Positions 39,040 to 47,652 of a DNA stretch of 64,000 nt are shown here, in pieces. The stretch comes from CAZSAK01 sp964605155. Its GTDB lineage: Bacteria; Pseudomonadota; Gammaproteobacteria; SZUA-140. Each line of letters starts with the position of its first letter. Position 1 is the stretch's first letter. Where the stretch lies: positions 1-64,000 of the forward strand of contig CAZSAK010000008.1 of assembly GCA_964605155.1 (NCBI GenBank), in the 5' to 3' direction. The notes under the pieces were generated by a model. That model saw only the letters and a list, made by a program, of their open reading frames with translations, was not told the DNA's origin and ran no database searches. Position numbers and translations under genes: made by a program.

Positions 39040-39576
39040 TTACACGCTTAACAGCGCATCGACAGCTGACGCAAGGTCATCATACACTTCAATATCAGCA
39101 AGGTCTTTTGAGCCTGATTCCGTTTTACGGCCCTTGCCAGTGCGTACCAGGATCGGTCGCGCACCCACCGTCTGCGCCGCCTTGATATCCCGGAGCGAAT
39201 CGCCGATAGCAGGAACTCCTTCAAGATCACAGTGCAAACGGCGACAAATTTCAATCAACAATCCCGGTTCAGGTTTACGGCAGTTACATTTATCCTCGGG
39301 CCGGTGCGGGCAGTAAAAGATTCCTTCTATGTGTCCACCGGCATTGGCTATTTCACGATTCATCTTTTCATTAATACGATTGAAATCGCCAATATCGAAG
39401 AACCCTCTTCCCATACCAGATTGATTGGTGGCCACCACCACCCGGTAATTGGCATGCGTCAACCGCGCAATCGCCTCCGGGCTGCCAGGAATCGCGTGCC
39501 ATTCTTCCGCTGATTTTATGAAATCCTCGGAGTCCTCATTGATTACTCCATCGCGATCCAGTATTACAAGCTGCAT
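39040..39576 (-). CDS. gmhB: D-glycero-beta-D-manno-heptose-1,7-bisphosphate 7-phosphatase GmhB
   Basis: This is a HAD-superfamily phosphatase of the ADP-heptose route to the LPS inner core. The 178 residues show ILDRDGVINEDSEDF (nucleophile Asp), VVATNQSGMGRGF and the zinc loop CPHRPEDKCNCRKP that separates GmhB from other HAD enzymes. It starts next to the glyS stop and directly before plsC. Confidence 0.95.
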   Translation of the reverse strand: MQLVILDRDGVINEDSEDFIKSAEEWHAIPGSPEAIARLTHANYRVVVATNQSGMGRGFFDIGDFNRINEKMNREIANAGGHIEGIFYCPHRPEDKCNCRKPEPGLLIEICRRLHCDLEGVPAIGDSLRDIKAAQTVGARPILVRTGKGRKTESGSKDLADIEVYDDLASAVDALLSV

Positions 39577-39577
39577 A

Positions 39578-41683
39578 TCACACTGAACTTACTTGGTTAT
39601 GCATTTGCAGGCGGGTAAGATCCGCCACCCGCATAAACAGGTTGTGCATGTTGTTGAGTAGCGCCAAACGATTCACGCGAATGTCCTTGTCATCCGCCAT
39701 CACCATGACATTATCAAAAAAGTCATCAACAGGGCTGCGTAACGTAGCCAGTCGTTTCAATGCCTCCGTATACTCACCCGCGCTCAGCAGCGGATGCACT
39801 TCGTCAGTAAGGGTGGACATTCGTGCGGCAAGTACCTGTTCCGCGTCTTCCTTGAATAGCTTGTCATCCATGTTCTCGGGTATTATGTCCCCTGCCTGTC
39901 GCAGGATATTATGAATCCGTTTGTTGGCGACAGTCAGGCTCTCTGCTTCGGGTAGCTTGCGAAAATTCTCAACAGCCCGCAGGCGTGAATCGAAATCACA
40001 AGGTCTTGTCGGTTTACGGGATAACACTGCTTCAAAAACATCATGCTCGATACCTGCTTCGGTATAATACACACGCAAGCGCTCCATCATGAATTCGTAT
40101 ACCTGCCCGGCAACATTTTCCTTAATATTCAGATTATTATGCTTGTGGTACAACTTTGATGCTTCGTTTAGCAGGTTAACCAGATCCAGTGGCAAGCGTC
40201 TTTCAATAATGATGCGCAAGGCGCCCAGTGCGGTACGCCGCAAGGCAAAGGGATCCTTGTCACCCGAAGGTAACTGGCCAATGGCGAATATGCCGAACAG
40301 GGTGTCGATCTTGTCAGCGATGGACAATGCCTGACCCGTGGTCGTTGCAGGTAGTTCGTCGCCAGCAAATCGCGGCATATATTGCTCATCTATGGCCTGT
40401 GCAACCTCCGGTGGTTCACCATCGTGCAGGGCGTAATAACGTCCCATCGTGCCCTGCAATTCCGGAAATTCCCCCACCATGGCAGTCATCAGGTCACACT
40501 TCGCCAATAAGGCCGCCTGTTTAGTCCATCCCCTGTTACCTTCCAGCAGACCAGCAATACTGATAGCAAGATCGCAAATTCGTGTTGTCTTGTCATACAG
40601 GGAACCCAGTTTGTTCTGATATACAACATGTTTAAGATCGTTACTTTTGTCCGATAACCGGTGTTTGCGGTCCTGGTTCCAGAAGAAAGCGGCATCTGCA
40701 AGACGCGGCCGAATAACCCTTTCGTTGCCGGTGCAAACTACAGCAGGATCCCGACTCTCGATATTACTGACTGTAATAAAATAAGGCAGCAATTCGCCCT
40801 GTGTATTGACGACATGGAAATATTTCTGGTGACTTTTCATTGCAGAAATCAGGGCCTCAGGAGGGACCTCCAGAAATCGCTGCTCGAACTTGCCAATCAG
40901 TGAAACAGGCCATTCAACCATGGCGGTAACCTCGTTGAGAAGCTCTTCATCAATCACCGCTTTCCCCCGCACCGACACCGCCAGCTCCATGATCTGGGCA
41001 CGGATAGCCTCCATGCGATCAGTGAAGTCCGGCATCACATGCCCCTCGCTTTCAAGCAAAGGTGCATATGCGCCCGGCTCGGCGATATATAATGCCTTGT
41101 TATGGTGAAAACGATGTCCGCGTGTCTCGCGACCTGCGTGGATACCGAACATGCCCGTGTCTATAATCTCATCATCTAATAACGCCACCATCCAATGCAC
41201 CGGTCTTACAAATCCGCTGTCAAGATCACCCCAGCGCATGTACCTGGGAACAGGAAGGTTCGTCAGGGTCTCCCCGATAATACCGGGTAACAGATCGGCA
41301 ACCGGTCGACCTTGTTGCGACTGGCGAAAGACCAGCCATGCGCCCTTGTTGTTTTCAAGTGTTTCAAGCTCATCGACACTGACCCCACAGGACTGCGCAA
41401 AACCCAGCGCCGCCCGGGTTGGATTACCTTGCCCGTCGAACGCCGACGTCAGAGCAGGGCCACGCCTCTCGATCGTGCTATCAGGCTGTATGGTATCAAG
41501 CTCGTATATCAACACTGCAAGACGCCGGGGCGTGCAGAAATATCGATGATCTGAACAACCAAGGCTATTTTTATTCAATCCCTTGATTATTCCACTGGCT
41601 AATGACTCCCCGAGTTTTCGCAATACCTTCGGAGGAAGTTCCTCGGTACCTATTTCGAACAGGAAATCGCTTTTACCGGTCAC
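39578..41683 (-). CDS. glyS: Glycyl-tRNA synthetase beta subunit
   Basis: This is the beta subunit of the alpha2-beta2 glycyl-tRNA synthetase of bacteria. The 701 residues begin KSDFLFEIGTEELPPK as expected and hold FFWNQDRKHRL, the HD-like and anticodon-binding C-terminal half with MADDKDIRVNRLALL. It follows glyQ by 67 bases. Confidence 0.97.
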   Translation of the reverse strand: MTGKSDFLFEIGTEELPPKVLRKLGESLASGIIKGLNKNSLGCSDHRYFCTPRRLAVLIYELDTIQPDSTIERRGPALTSAFDGQGNPTRAALGFAQSCGVSVDELETLENNKGAWLVFRQSQQGRPVADLLPGIIGETLTNLPVPRYMRWGDLDSGFVRPVHWMVALLDDEIIDTGMFGIHAGRETRGHRFHHNKALYIAEPGAYAPLLESEGHVMPDFTDRMEAIRAQIMELAVSVRGKAVIDEELLNEVTAMVEWPVSLIGKFEQRFLEVPPEALISAMKSHQKYFHVVNTQGELLPYFITVSNIESRDPAVVCTGNERVIRPRLADAAFFWNQDRKHRLSDKSNDLKHVVYQNKLGSLYDKTTRICDLAISIAGLLEGNRGWTKQAALLAKCDLMTAMVGEFPELQGTMGRYYALHDGEPPEVAQAIDEQYMPRFAGDELPATTTGQALSIADKIDTLFGIFAIGQLPSGDKDPFALRRTALGALRIIIERRLPLDLVNLLNEASKLYHKHNNLNIKENVAGQVYEFMMERLRVYYTEAGIEHDVFEAVLSRKPTRPCDFDSRLRAVENFRKLPEAESLTVANKRIHNILRQAGDIIPENMDDKLFKEDAEQVLAARMSTLTDEVHPLLSAGEYTEALKRLATLRSPVDDFFDNVMVMADDKDIRVNRLALLNNMHNLFMRVADLTRLQMHNQVSSV

Positions 41684-41750
41684 TAGTGATGCCCCTTATG
41701 AGGAGTACTGTAATACCCGTGTTACAAATCCGATTATGTATACCCATCGA

Positions 41751-42674
41751 TTATGCAGCAGATGCATTGGTATGGCACAAAGGGAATCCAAGTTTCTCGC
41801 GGCTGTCGTAATAGATTTCGGCTACTGTCCGAGCAAGAGTTCTTATGCGCCCGATATAGCGTGCACGCTCCGTCACACCTATAGCATGTCGAGCATCAAG
41901 AAGGTTGAACAGGTGGGAAGACTTCAGCACCATTTCGTAAGCCGGCAATGGAAGATCTGCATCAAGGAGCATTTTCGCCTCTCTCTCGCAGTCATCAAAC
42001 CATGAAAATAATTTGTTCACATCGGCGTATTCGTAATTATAGGCAGACATCTCCACCTCATTCTGATGGAAGACATCCCGGTATGTAACTGTGCCAGAGG
42101 GACCATCTGTCCATACCAGGTCGAATACACTTTCGACGCCCTGCAGGTACATGGCAATTCTTTCGAGGCCATAGGTAATCTCGCCGGTTACGGGGCGGCA
42201 ATCAAGTCCTCCGACCTGCTGGAAATAGGTAAATTGAGTGACCTCCATCCCGTTTAACCATACTTCCCAACCCAGTCCCCACGCACCCAGTGTTGGTGAT
42301 TCCCAGTTATCCTCGACAAAGCGAATGTCGTGTACCAGAGGATCGATACCCAACTCCTTGAGGGAGTTCAGATAGATCTCCTGCAAATCCAGTGGTGACG
42401 GTTTAATGGTCACCTGGAATTGATAATAGTGTTGCAGCCTGTTGGGATTGTCACCGTAACGCCCATCAGTAGGACGTCGTGACGGTTGAACATACGCGGC
42501 ACTCCAGGGTTCGGGGCCGATCGCGCGCAGGAAAGTGCCTGGATGGAAGGTACCGGCGCCCATCTCCATGTCATAGGGTTGTAGTATTACACAGCCCTGG
42601 CCGGCCCAATAATCCTGTAACAGGAGGATCAAACCCTGAAATGTTGTTCTATGTGAATCCTTGGATTTCCGCAT
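41751..42674 (-). CDS. glyQ: Glycyl-tRNA synthetase alpha subunit
   Basis: This is the catalytic alpha subunit that makes glycyl-AMP. The 307 residues from the ATG at 42674 include TFQGLILLLQDYWAGQGC, GAGTFHPGTFLRAIGPEPW, NPNRLQHYYQFQV and GLGWEVWLNGMEVTQFTYFQQ. The frame is open 17 codons further upstream, but MRKSKDSH gives the conserved size. It opens the glyQ-glyS-gmhB-plsC unit. Confidence 0.97.
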   Translation of the reverse strand: MRKSKDSHRTTFQGLILLLQDYWAGQGCVILQPYDMEMGAGTFHPGTFLRAIGPEPWSAAYVQPSRRPTDGRYGDNPNRLQHYYQFQVTIKPSPLDLQEIYLNSLKELGIDPLVHDIRFVEDNWESPTLGAWGLGWEVWLNGMEVTQFTYFQQVGGLDCRPVTGEITYGLERIAMYLQGVESVFDLVWTDGPSGTVTYRDVFHQNEVEMSAYNYEYADVNKLFSWFDDCEREAKMLLDADLPLPAYEMVLKSSHLFNLLDARHAIGVTERARYIGRIRTLARTVAEIYYDSREKLGFPLCHTNASAA

Positions 42675-42759
42675 GATAGTTGTGTCTGTTGATTGTGTTA
42701 GCACTAATCCATTTTCAGCCAACAAAGTATACCTTGCGATCTGGATGTTTTAAATTTCT

Positions 42760-42971
42760 TTATCCCGCCATGACTGGCAGGCGAAACAGTCCATTTTCTG
42801 TGGCAACCACCATCAATGATTCGTCATTCAAGGTATCAAGCAATACGCTTCAGGATACGCATAGACTCTGTCGATCCTAAACTCCTCTTGGGAAACAACA
42901 AAATTAAGATCCGAATCACTTAAGTTGAGGCTGTAGCGTGCCGATATAGTGAGGAAGGAAGGAGCTGACAT
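42760..42971 (-). pseudogene. Possible frameshifted small ORF before glyQ
   Basis: From an ATG at 42971 the minus strand reads 47 codons (MSAPSFLTISARYSL...VYAYPEA) before a stop at 42828. A one-base shift near 42848 gives a second open segment SVLLDTLNDESLMVVATENG to a TAA at 42760. The joined protein of about 70 residues looks coding but matches no family I know. Its start overlaps that of the forward gene at 42970. It is a tentative call. Confidence 0.3.
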
Positions 42972-43569
42972 GGCCAAACTCGTGTTACAACCTACATCCA
43001 CCGCCCAATGGCATGCGCTTGTAAGTGAAGCGGAATGTGCAGCTAGCTGTGTCCTGAGTGAGGACCTGGAAAGCTACCTGGTATTTCTGTTGATGCGATT
43101 CGCCAGTAATCCGCATATGCTAGCACGGGTGATTGCCCTCGATTATCTCAATAACACCTCGACTGAAAGACGTACACGTCATGAAAAGCTGCGTGATGTG
43201 GGCGATCAATGTCTGCTGTTTTCCGGCTTGTTCCCGAAACAGGCCGAGCGTCGCATGGTCAAGGTCAGTTATTTTGTCGATCTTGGACGCACCGCCTATC
43301 AACAACTTTCAGATACAATCAGCAACAAGAGCGCGGATATCTATGGAAATCTTTCCCGGGATTTTGTCTCATTGATGGATATTCTGCAAACCATGCGCGA
43401 ACTGCAGGGTAGCCGGACCGCTTTGACCCCCCTGCACGCCTACGAACTATGGAACGATACCGGCAGTCGCCACGCTTTTAAGATTATCCGCACATTAACT
43501 GATGCCTGTCCCGTCAGGTCAGATGTTTCAAGCCTTAGATTGCCGTTTGCTGATAACAAAATGCATTGA
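42970..43569 (+). CDS. Conserved-looking protein of unknown function
   Basis: The 199 residues from the ATG at 42970, which is preceded by GGAAGGAG, are mostly helical and contain no motif I recognise. Features include LSEDLESYLVFLLMRF, ERRMVKVSYFVDLGRTAYQQLS and LQTMRELQG. No signal peptide or membrane segment is present, so it should be cytoplasmic. It stands alone, 191 bases before the thiouridylase-like gene. Confidence 0.65.
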   Translation: MAKLVLQPTSTAQWHALVSEAECAASCVLSEDLESYLVFLLMRFASNPHMLARVIALDYLNNTSTERRTRHEKLRDVGDQCLLFSGLFPKQAERRMVKVSYFVDLGRTAYQQLSDTISNKSADIYGNLSRDFVSLMDILQTMRELQGSRTALTPLHAYELWNDTGSRHAFKIIRTLTDACPVRSDVSSLRLPFADNKMH

Positions 43570-43760
43570 TTGTTGCAATCCCACTCACACGCTCCCCTTA
43601 AATTTAAAGAACTGCTTTAACGCAATACACCACAGACGTTTGTGCGCATACCGAATCTGGCAATATAATGCCTGTATTCGCCCACATCGGCGATTTTCAT
43701 TACCTCTGCATTATTTGTTATGATTATCGGCCCTTGCTCGATAATCATGCGGATAAAAAC

Positions 43761-44813
43761 ATGCCTGGCAATCATAAAGCCGTAGCTCTGATTTCCGGTG
43801 GACTAGACTCCATGCTGGCCACCAAGGTCATTCTTGAACAAGGTATTCATGTTGAGGGTATTAATTTTTTTACCGGCTTTTGTGTTGAAGGCCATACACA
43901 CGCCATACGCAAAAAGAGCCATTCCCAGCCCAAACGCAACAATGCCCTTTGGGTAGCCGAACAGCTCGGTATCAAATTGCACTTCATCGATGTAATTGAC
44001 GAATACAAGGGCATCGTTATCAATCCAAAACACGGCTACGGGGCAAACATGAACCCATGCCTGGACTGTAAGGGCTTTATGGTCAAAAAGGCGAAGCAAT
44101 GGATGGAAGAACACCGCTTCGATTTTATTATTACCGGCGAAGTTATGGGTCAACGACCGATGTCACAACGTAAAAATGCCATGCCCATAGTGGCACGTGA
44201 ATCCGGCGCCTATGACCGACTGTTACGTCCCCTGTGTGCACGTCTCCTGACTCCGACCCTGCCGGAGCGCGCAGGCTGGGTTGATCGTGAACAGTTATTT
44301 GATTTCAGTGGCCGTTCACGCAAGCCGCAAATGGCGCTGGCTCGCCAATATGGCATCAATGACTATGCCCAACCAGCCGGTGGCTGCTGTTTTCTCACCA
44401 ATGAACACTATGCGGCAAAACTGTCCGATCTATGGCTGACACGCGGGCGCAAAGAATACGAGCTGGAAGACATCATGCTGTTGAAGGTTGGACGACATTT
44501 ACGCCCACGGCCCTATTTCAAGCTCATCATCGGCCGTGAAGAAGGCGAAAACAACTTCCTCAATGGCTATCGGCAGCGATACACACATATCCGCACCCTG
44601 AGTCATGAAGGACCGACTGCCTTACTGGAGGGTCACGCCGACAACACCGATCTCAAACTTGCGGCACAGGTCGTCGCGCGCTTCAGCCAGGGGCGCATGG
44701 CACCATCTGTAAAGGTACATGTGACTGTAACTAACGGCGAGACCCGGACACTTGACGTCGTACCGTTATCCAATAATGAAATCCCAGCTTCATGGTATAT
44801 AGGCGCGGCATGA
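43761..44813 (+). CDS. tRNA thiouridylase-like (PP-loop) protein
   Basis: The 350 residues begin VALISGGLDSMLATKVI, the PP-loop ATP motif of the adenylating thiolases (MnmA, ThiI). Then come NPCLDCKGFMVKKA with a CxxC, FIITGEVMGQRPMSQ and a AQPAGGCCFLT segment. It resembles the MnmA-related family often labelled 2-thiouridylase, but is not a canonical MnmA. I use the ATG at 43761; the frame also opens at 43668. Its stop overlaps the TusA start (ATGA), so the sulfur carrier probably donates sulfur to it. The substrate is unknown. Confidence 0.78.
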   Translation: MPGNHKAVALISGGLDSMLATKVILEQGIHVEGINFFTGFCVEGHTHAIRKKSHSQPKRNNALWVAEQLGIKLHFIDVIDEYKGIVINPKHGYGANMNPCLDCKGFMVKKAKQWMEEHRFDFIITGEVMGQRPMSQRKNAMPIVARESGAYDRLLRPLCARLLTPTLPERAGWVDREQLFDFSGRSRKPQMALARQYGINDYAQPAGGCCFLTNEHYAAKLSDLWLTRGRKEYELEDIMLLKVGRHLRPRPYFKLIIGREEGENNFLNGYRQRYTHIRTLSHEGPTALLEGHADNTDLKLAAQVVARFSQGRMAPSVKVHVTVTNGETRTLDVVPLSNNEIPASWYIGAA

Positions 44814-45034
44814 CACATCATACCCTTGATGCACGACACTTACTGTGCCCTTTACCTGTCATACGAACTCAGAATAGAATGAAAACCCTGAACAAGGGCG
44901 ATGTATTGGTGGTTACCTGCACCGATCCCGGAGCAGTAAACGATATCCCGATGTGGTGCCGGATCAATGGTCATACGGTCATCGGCACAGCGACCACCAA
45001 TAATGAAATAATGATTACCATAAGAAGTGAATAA
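44810..45034 (+). CDS. tusA: TusA-family sulfur carrier protein
   Basis: This is a 74-residue sulfurtransferase of the TusA/SirA/YedF fold. The persulfide cysteine is in LLCPLPVIRTQ (Cys13, the CPxP motif). It overlaps the upstream gene by four bases, so the two are translated together. TusA relays sulfur for tRNA thiolation and, in sulfur oxidisers, to dissimilatory enzymes; which applies is not decided by the sequence. Confidence 0.88.
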   Translation: MTHHTLDARHLLCPLPVIRTQNRMKTLNKGDVLVVTCTDPGAVNDIPMWCRINGHTVIGTATTNNEIMITIRSE

Positions 45035-45048
45035 TTTAGATTCAGATA

Positions 45049-45065
45049 TGCACAGTATTGGTGCT
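45049..45065 (+). promoter_or_regulatory. NtrC binding site 1 upstream of glnA
   Basis: TGCACAGTATTGGTGCT fits TGCAC-N7-GTGCT, the enhancer sequence bound by NtrC in E. coli glnA. It lies about 85 bases upstream of the -24/-12 promoter. Confidence 0.85.
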
Positions 45066-45069
45066 GTAT

Positions 45070-45086
45070 TGCACTATTATAGCGCT
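45070..45086 (+). promoter_or_regulatory. NtrC binding site 2 upstream of glnA (weaker)
   Basis: TGCACTATTATAGCGCT has one half site intact and one mismatch in the other half (GCGCT). Its centre is 21 bases (two helical turns) from site 1, the arrangement for co-operative NtrC binding. Confidence 0.65.
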
Positions 45087-45147
45087 GAAGTAAGGGGGCG
45101 TATGGTCCAGAATCCGTTATCATATTGATAATTATTATAAAATATAA

Positions 45148-45163
45148 TGGCATGGTTCATGCT
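45148..45163 (+). promoter_or_regulatory. sigma-54 (-24/-12) promoter of glnA
   Basis: TGGCATGGTTCATGCT has GG and GC with ten bases between them and one mismatch to TGGCAYRN4TTGCW. With the two upstream NtrC boxes it makes a complete nitrogen-controlled promoter for glnA, whose ATG is 87 bases downstream. Confidence 0.85.
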
Positions 45164-45249
45164 ACTCCATGCTCAATAGTGATAACTGACTATCCAGCAC
45201 GCATCACGAACAACAAACACATTTAAATCGGTACCGTCGGAGGACCCAA

Positions 45250-46659
45250 ATGTCTGTTACAAAAGTAATAAAGATGATTAAGGATCACGAAGTCAAATTC
45301 GTCGATCTGCGTTTCACTGATACAAAGGGCAAGGAGCAACATGTCTCCATACCCGTCAGCCAGGCTGACAACAGCCTGTTTAAAGACGGAAAGATGTTCG
45401 ATGGTTCGTCGATCGCCGGTTGGAAAGGAATCAACGAATCCGACATGGTGCTGATGCCGGACGCAACCACGGCAGTGCTCGACCCCTTCATGGATGAACC
45501 CACGTTAAACCTGCGTTGCGATATCCTGGAGCCAAGCACCATGAAAGGGTATGAACGTGACCCACGTTCACTGGCAAAGCGAGCGGAGGCCTATTTGAAA
45601 TCCACCAAGATCGCCGATACGGCCTATTTTGGCCCCGAACCGGAATTCTTTATCTTTGACGATGTCCGTTGGGGCGCGGATATGAGTGGCTCTTTCTGCA
45701 AGGTTGATTCCGAAGAGGCCTCATGGAACTCGGAAAAGGTCTATGAAGACGGTAACATCGGCCACCGCCCGACGGTCAAGGGTGGTTATTTCCCGGTGCC
45801 TCCGGTCGATTCGCTACATGACATCAGATCTGCAATCTGTCTGGTTCTTGAAGAGATGGGTGTAGAAACAGAAACCCATCACCATGAGGTTGCCACCGCA
45901 GGTCAGAACGAGATCGGCACAATGTTCAATACGCTGGTACGCAAGGCCGATGAACTGCAGATTCTGAAATACGCCGTTTTAAACGTTGCACACGCCTACG
46001 GCAAAACAGCCACCTTCATGCCTAAACCGCTCGTTGGTGACAACGGTAACGGCATGCACGTACATCAATCCCTGTCGAAAGCGGGTAAGAATCTGTTTAC
46101 CGGAACGCGCTATGGAGGCCTCTCGGATCTGGCGCTGAGTTATATCGCCGGTATTTTCAAACATGCACGTGCCATCAACGCCTTCACCAATGCCAGCACC
46201 AATAGTTACAAGCGGCTGGTACCCGGTTTTGAGGCGCCCGTGTTGCTTGCCTATTCAGCGCGCAACCGTTCTGCATCTGTTCGCATTCCTTACGTGGCCA
46301 ATCCTAAGGCACGTCGCATTGAGGTACGTTTTCCCGATTCCTGTGGCAATCCTTACCTGGCGTTTGCAGCCATGATGATGGCCGGCCTCGACGGCATCAA
46401 AAACAAACTCAAGCCCGGTGACCCTATGGACAAGGACCTGTATGACCTTCCGCCGGAGGAAGAAAAGCAGATTCCCACCGTTTGCCACGCACTTGACCAG
46501 GCTCTAGATGCCCTGGACAAAGACCGCAAGTTCCTTACCGCCGGGGGAGTCTTCACCGACGACATGATCGACGGTTACATCGGACTCAAGATGGCTGAGG
46601 TTACGCGTCTGCGCATGACGACCCATCCGGTTGAATATGATATGTATTACAGTCTTTAA
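45250..46659 (+). CDS. glnA: Glutamine synthetase, type I
   Basis: It makes glutamine from glutamate, ammonia and ATP, the key step of ammonia assimilation. The 469 residues show MFDGSSIAGWKGI, FGPEPEFFIFD, NGMHVHQSLSK, RNRSASVRIP and the adenylylation site DLYDLPPEE with Tyr398. That site means the enzyme is likely switched by GlnE. The sigma-54 promoter and NtrC boxes upstream and ntrB-ntrC downstream complete the nitrogen control circuit. A GGAGGA precedes the ATG. Confidence 0.98.
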   Translation: MSVTKVIKMIKDHEVKFVDLRFTDTKGKEQHVSIPVSQADNSLFKDGKMFDGSSIAGWKGINESDMVLMPDATTAVLDPFMDEPTLNLRCDILEPSTMKGYERDPRSLAKRAEAYLKSTKIADTAYFGPEPEFFIFDDVRWGADMSGSFCKVDSEEASWNSEKVYEDGNIGHRPTVKGGYFPVPPVDSLHDIRSAICLVLEEMGVETETHHHEVATAGQNEIGTMFNTLVRKADELQILKYAVLNVAHAYGKTATFMPKPLVGDNGNGMHVHQSLSKAGKNLFTGTRYGGLSDLALSYIAGIFKHARAINAFTNASTNSYKRLVPGFEAPVLLAYSARNRSASVRIPYVANPKARRIEVRFPDSCGNPYLAFAAMMMAGLDGIKNKLKPGDPMDKDLYDLPPEEEKQIPTVCHALDQALDALDKDRKFLTAGGVFTDDMIDGYIGLKMAEVTRLRMTTHPVEYDMYYSL

Positions 46660-46686
46660 CAAGCATAAACACTTGCCATGATCCTA

Positions 46687-46711
46687 CGCCCCCTCTGGGG
46701 GCGTTTTTTTT
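46687..46711 (+). terminator. Rho-independent terminator after glnA
   Basis: CGCCCCC, loop TCT and GGGGGCG (46687-46703) are followed by eight T (46704-46711). The stem begins 27 bases after the glnA stop. Confidence 0.95.
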
Positions 46712-46771
46712 GACAAGTCGCTGTGAAAACGCTACAACGGTAGTCTCCTGGCAGCAACTAGTTTGAATATT

Positions 46772-47437
46772 ATGCGATTACTATTAACCCTTCTGATCGG
46801 CCTGTTATGCCTGTCAGCACAAGCAGCCATCTACAAAAAGGTCTTACCCGACGGGACGGTAATTTACTCGGATCAGCCTGAATCCGGCGGAAAGGAAATC
46901 GAGCTTCCGGAGATCCAGACCATACCCCCTCCAAAGCCGAACTTTACCGAACCGCCCTCACCGTCGACCGATAAAACCACGGAACCTGCCGCCAACTACA
47001 CCAGCCTGGCCATTACCTCACCGGGCAACGATGAAACAATCCGGGCAAATGATGGCAAGGTGGTGGTCCGTATCTCGACAGAACCACCTTTGCAAACCCA
47101 GCAGGGCCACAAGATCCTTGTCCAGATGGATGGCAAGACTGTCGGCGGACCAGCTGCTCAACAACAATATGTCCTTGAAAATGTTGACCGTGGGACACAC
47201 ACCTTACAGGCATCCATCCAGGACAAAGGCGGCGATACCCTGCTGCAGTCCGCAAGTGTAACCTTTCATATCAAAAGGCATTCGATACTCTTCAAGGACT
47301 TTCCCTTCAGCCCTACCGATCCCGCGCCTCCGGCAAACCCTGCGCTGCCAGCTCCTCCCCCAAATACGACCTTGCCTGCGAATCCTGCCCTTCCCGGAAG
47401 CCCCGCCTTTCCCACCAACAGAGCCCCTGGCGGATAA
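46772..47437 (+). CDS. DUF4124-domain exported protein
   Basis: The 221 residues from the ATG at 46772 have a signal peptide (MRLLLTLLIGLLCLSAQA) followed directly by a DUF4124 segment, AIYKKVLPDGTVIYSDQPE, then a beta-rich Ig-like middle and a long proline-rich repeat tail with ANPALPA-type units. The function is unknown. This gene class is often found between glnA and ntrB in gammaproteobacteria. A TTG at 46763 is a possible alternative start. Confidence 0.82.
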   Translation: MRLLLTLLIGLLCLSAQAAIYKKVLPDGTVIYSDQPESGGKEIELPEIQTIPPPKPNFTEPPSPSTDKTTEPAANYTSLAITSPGNDETIRANDGKVVVRISTEPPLQTQQGHKILVQMDGKTVGGPAAQQQYVLENVDRGTHTLQASIQDKGGDTLLQSASVTFHIKRHSILFKDFPFSPTDPAPPANPALPAPPPNTTLPANPALPGSPAFPTNRAPGG

Positions 47438-47451
47438 ATATCCGCTTTTTT
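47430..47451 (+). terminator. Terminator overlapping the DUF4124 gene stop
   Basis: GCGGATA, loop AA and TATCCGC (47430-47445) form a perfect seven-base stem followed by six T. The TAA stop of the gene lies inside the stem. It should insulate ntrB from read-through. Confidence 0.8.
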
Positions 47452-47457
47452 ATAATA

Positions 47458-47474
47458 TGCACTATAATAGTGCA
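47458..47474 (+). promoter_or_regulatory. NtrC binding site before ntrB
   Basis: TGCACTATAATAGTGCA is a perfect palindrome fitting TGCAC-N7-GTGCA. It contains TATAAT in its centre, so bound NtrC could block a -10 box, as NtrC represses glnL in E. coli. No sigma-54 promoter was seen in the 178 bases to ntrB. Confidence 0.75.
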
Positions 47475-47652
47475 TGTGTTTGAGTGACGTGCACCTTATG
47501 AAATCGACCGGGCATTGTGGGCGGTGGGCGTGGTTCAATGTAACTTTTTGTTTAAAAATGTTTTTTGTAGGCATATCGGGCCGTTGCACGACTTGTTGCC
47601 CACTCCGGTGTTCTGGATTTGTAATTGGTTTGGATCTTGCTAGATACCTTCA

